This document shows, piece after piece, positions 61,651 to 64,000 of a DNA stretch of 64,000 nt (positions are counted from its first letter, which is position 1; each line of letters begins with the position of its first letter). The position numbers were made by a program, and so were the translations under genes. Source of the DNA: Lewinellaceae bacterium (GTDB taxonomy: Bacteria > Bacteroidota > Bacteroidia > Chitinophagales > Saprospiraceae); the NCBI GenBank assembly GCA_020636255.1, contig JACJYE010000014.1, positions 124,001-188,000 on the forward strand. The letters are read 5' to 3'. Under the pieces are notes generated by a model that was not told where the DNA came from, did not search any database, and saw nothing but the letters and a program-made list of their open reading frames with translations.

Positions 61651-62085
61651 ATGCAAAGAACGCTCTTCACCATCGACCTGGCCGTACAGGGCACTTTACT
61701 GGGAGCCGCTCTGATCCTTTCTCCTACCATTATCATTCCAATGCTCATCGCCATCCCGCTCGGCGCCTGGCAATTGATCAGCGCTCTGCTCAAGGGGCTG
61801 GGCATGCCTTCGAAGGTGCACCTCAATTACTTTATCTCGGCATCAGCTTACCTCTTCTTTTTATATCTTGGCTCCTATGTGGCGCCTCATCTCGAACAGC
61901 TCCCCTTTTACCCTGCCGGCCTGAACAAGGCCTGGAGTATACTGGCAGTGGCCCCGCCGGCTATCGGCGCCTTCTGGTATTTCCACCGCACTTATCGCGA
62001 CTTCCGCGCTTCCGTCGAAGAACAGGGAGGGCGCCAGCAGGAACGGGTAAGGAATACTCAAAAAATCAGTTCGGCGATTTTTTGA
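61651..62085 (+). CDS. Small membrane protein (paralogue of the next gene)
   Basis: ATG at 61651 (MQRTLFTIDLAVQGTLLGAAL) gives 144 residues; the frame opens seven codons earlier at TTG. Four hydrophobic helices at about 8-30, 31-50, 60-83 and 98-116, then a basic tail. No family recognised. It shares the opening (hydrophobic helix after IDL, VQ, then a G/A-rich turn, then WQ-S-L) with the next gene, 51 bp downstream, and both probably arose by duplication. A weak -7 box (TACCTTGC, 61626-61633) lies upstream. Confidence 0.75.
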   Translation: MQRTLFTIDLAVQGTLLGAALILSPTIIIPMLIAIPLGAWQLISALLKGLGMPSKVHLNYFISASAYLFFLYLGSYVAPHLEQLPFYPAGLNKAWSILAVAPPAIGAFWYFHRTYRDFRASVEEQGGRQQERVRNTQKISSAIF

Positions 62086-62136
62086 ACACTGCTTATGACA
62101 TCCAATTAATCTGTCTCACGCATAAATACACCCGCT

Positions 62137-62493
62137 ATGATCAGCATCAAACGGATGAAAATAGACCTCCTCGTGCAGCTCATCCTGTTGGCCGGGTTAC
62201 TGGCCGTTATCTTGCCCGGCCTGAGCCGGAGCTTATGGGTGGCTTCCCTTGCCCTGCTTGGCCTATGGCAGGCCGGCAGCGCCCTGCAATTGGCCATTGC
62301 CTTTGACTACAAACAGCGCCACCCTTTCATCTGGGCATACCTGCTTCTGGCGCTGTTGCTTCCCCTGGGGTTGTACACATGGGGCCTATGGGCTCTGGCC
62401 CCCTTCGGCATCGTCATAACAGCTTACTTCCGGGCCACGCTGCGCGACACCCTCTCCCTGTTACAACGTCCCCGCTCGTTTTGGGACCTGTAG
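62137..62493 (+). CDS. Small membrane protein (paralogue of the preceding gene)
   Basis: 118 residues. Four hydrophobic segments; opening MKIDLLVQLILLAGLLAVILPG and LGLWQAGSALQLAIAF parallel the preceding gene (IDLAVQGTLLGAAL and GAWQLISALLKG). No catalytic or transport motif and no signal peptide beyond the first helix. ATG at 62137 or 62155 (MKIDLLVQ) is possible. Probably co-transcribed with its neighbour. Function unknown. Confidence 0.72.
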   Translation: MISIKRMKIDLLVQLILLAGLLAVILPGLSRSLWVASLALLGLWQAGSALQLAIAFDYKQRHPFIWAYLLLALLLPLGLYTWGLWALAPFGIVITAYFRATLRDTLSLLQRPRSFWDL

Positions 62494-62542
62494 GGATGAG
62501 GGCTCATGGTTGCACGGTTACACTGCTTCACGCTTGAGGCTA

Positions 62543-62572
62543 CTCCAAAAGCGGCCACCAAACAAGCTCTTA
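62543..62572. repeat. TAAGAGC dispersed element, half copy at the maeB stop
   Basis: Minus strand reads TAAGAGCTTGTTTGGTGGCC then GCTTTTGGAG, which follows the left half of the 32.66-kb element closely. The TAA is the maeB stop codon. Confidence 0.7.
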
Positions 62573-64000
62573 TGGCTTATCCTGATACTGCGCATCCACA
62601 CAGGCAATAGCTGCCATGTTGATGATATTGTTCACATCCGTCCCGCGGATCATGAGGTGCAGCGGTTTATCCAACCCGAGCAGGATAGGGCCAATGTAGT
62701 GCGCATTGCTTAGTTTGCGCACCAGTTTGAGGCTGGTATTGCCGGCATCGAGGTTGGGGAATATCAATATATTGGGGCGCTTAGACAATTTGGAGAAGGG
62801 GAAGTGTTCCCTTAGGAAATCCTGGTCGAGCGCAACATCTGCCTGCATGGGGCCGTCGACCACCAGGTCAGGCCTCCTTTCCAGGACGGCATCTACCGCC
62901 CGCGCCACTTTTTCGGTTTCCGGCAAGCGCACAGAACCGAAGTTGGAGAAGGACAGCATAGCGATCCGGGGTTCCATCTGCAGGATCTCCACCTGTTCGG
63001 CGGCCATCAGAGCGATCTCAGCCAGTTCTTCGGCTCCAGGGTTGGGATTGACGATACAGTCGGCCAGGAAGTACAGCTTGTGGTCCTGTTCCAGCATATA
63101 CATGCCCGCGATGAGGTTGCCCCCCGGCCGCGGCCCGATGATCTGCATGGCAGGTGTCAGCACATCGGGGTAGTTGACCGTAAGGCCGGCCATCATGGCG
63201 TCAGCCTGGCCTTCGCGCAGCATCATAGCACCAAAATAGAGGTAGTTGCGCATATCGAGGGCGGCTCGGCTCTGTGATACGCCTTTGCGTTGCCGCAGGC
63301 CGTAATACGACTGCATGTAGCGATCCCGGTAGGGGTAATTTTTGGGTTCGATTATTTCGATCCCCTCCGGGTCGTGGTTCATCTCTTCGAATTTAGCCAA
63401 CAGCTCTTCTTTGCTCTTGGCAAGCAGGATCGGCTGGCCAATCCCTTCACGGACCATCTCACTGGCGGCCCAGATGATGCTGGGGTGGTCGCCTTCCGGA
63501 AAAACGATCCGCTTGGGATTGCGGCGGGCCTGGGCGAAGATCTTCCGCATAATATCGCGCGACCAGTCGATCTTTTCCCTCAGGTGCTCGCGGTACGATT
63601 CGATGTCGATGATGTTGCGGGCAACCCCCGAACGAATGGCTGCCTCGGCCACGGCGGAAGAGGTTTCCACCAATACCCGGGCGTCAAAAGGTTTGGGAAT
63701 GATATAATCAGGGCCGAATTTCAGGTTGGGGTCGGCGTAGGCCCGCTTAACGGACTCCGGCACTTCTTCCTTGGCCAGGCGGGACAGCGAATAAGCGGCG
63801 GCCAGCTTCATCTCTTCATTGATGGACATGGCCTCCGTGTCGAGCGCGCCGCGGAAGATGAACGGGAATCCCAGCACGTTGTTCACCTGATTGGGATAAT
63901 CGCTCCGCCCTGTAGCAACTATAGCATCGGGGCTGGCTTCCCGGGCGTCGGGGAAAGTGATCTCCGGGTCGGGGTTAGCCATGGCAAAGATGATGGGCTT
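62570..64000 (-). CDS. maeB: NADP-dependent malic enzyme with phosphotransacetylase-like domain (5' end missing)
   Basis: The gene continues past the right edge; 476 residues are visible (the frame stays open upstream of the ATG at 63982, reading KPIIFAMANPDPE). Malic enzyme decarboxylates malate to pyruvate. Visible first is the end of the malic domain (FAMANPDPEITFPDA, GRSDYPNQVNNVLGFPFIFRGALD). From about residue 145 comes a phosphotransacetylase-like domain (RNPKRIVFPEGDHPSIIWAAS, MMAGLTVNYPDVLTPAMQIIG, FSNFGSVRLPETEKVA). This fused MaeB form is common; the second domain has a regulatory role and normally no transacetylase activity. Confidence 0.95.
   Translation of the reverse strand, partial: KPIIFAMANPDPEITFPDAREASPDAIVATGRSDYPNQVNNVLGFPFIFRGALDTEAMSINEEMKLAAAYSLSRLAKEEVPESVKRAYADPNLKFGPDYIIPKPFDARVLVETSSAVAEAAIRSGVARNIIDIESYREHLREKIDWSRDIMRKIFAQARRNPKRIVFPEGDHPSIIWAASEMVREGIGQPILLAKSKEELLAKFEEMNHDPEGIEIIEPKNYPYRDRYMQSYYGLRQRKGVSQSRAALDMRNYLYFGAMMLREGQADAMMAGLTVNYPDVLTPAMQIIGPRPGGNLIAGMYMLEQDHKLYFLADCIVNPNPGAEELAEIALMAAEQVEILQMEPRIAMLSFSNFGSVRLPETEKVARAVDAVLERRPDLVVDGPMQADVALDQDFLREHFPFSKLSKRPNILIFPNLDAGNTSLKLVRKLSNAHYIGPILLGLDKPLHLMIRGTDVNNIINMAAIACVDAQYQDKP

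Overview
The window looks like chromosomal DNA of a moderately GC-rich member of the Bacteroidota, most likely a Saprospiraceae-type bacterium. This is an inference from gene content: a gliding-motility-type C-terminal domain (CHU_C) and type A type IX secretion sorting tails, DUF4292 lipoproteins, the acpP-fabF-rnc order, and promoters of the Bacteroidota form (-7 box TAnnTTTG, sometimes with TTTG/TTG about 20 bp upstream). Shine-Dalgarno sites are mostly weak. I saw no phage, transposase, CRISPR, rRNA or tRNA genes; the region is mainly core genome.

Layout. 1-9.9 kb: a secreted propeller/CHU_C protein cut by the left edge, a Crp/Fnr regulator, divergent dnaX and nadE, and the run purH-coaX-outer membrane protein-TPR protein on the minus strand. 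11.4-18.4 kb: a 540-bp gap with a candidate small RNA or leader, three secreted von Willebrand A proteins, and kynurenine monooxygenase flanked on both sides by tandem repeat arrays. 18.5-26 kb: PAP2-like membrane protein, adenine deaminase, MscS channel, M48 lipoprotein protease, histidine ammonia-lyase and release factor 1. 26.3-34.9 kb: tsaB, two ArsR-type regulators, lspA, a zinc-less DksA-like protein, an orphan, an OmpA/PD40 protein, a SWIM protein and rnc. 35-43.9 kb: fabF, acpP, pyk and the envelope cluster nucleotidyltransferase-TPR-DUF4292-EnvC-like. 44-64 kb: hflX, M29 aminopeptidase, an orphan with faint exonuclease-like pattern, an RNA-processing beta-CASP hydrolase, an ECF sigma/anti-sigma/DUF4097-like operon, TPR lipoprotein, a secreted propeller protein, an ABC-F ATPase, C-terminal processing protease, membrane pyrophosphatase, nitroreductase, two paralogous small membrane proteins, and maeB cut by the right edge.

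Themes. Much of the gene content concerns the cell envelope: secreted or lipidated proteins, lspA to mature lipoproteins, a PDZ protease, OmpA, and the EnvC-like factor. Housekeeping genes cover NAD, CoA, purine, fatty acid and pyruvate metabolism. Convergent gene ends are usually closed by long perfect hairpins.

The least explained signals are non-coding: (1) a promoter-to-terminator unit of about 150 nt at 11.76-11.93 kb; (2) a dispersed palindromic element whose first bases form the TAA stop codon of three different genes; (3) a second dispersed motif around a TCTCC/GGAGA hairpin; and (4) the two different tandem arrays bracketing kmo. I found no convincing new multi-gene defence or metabolic system.
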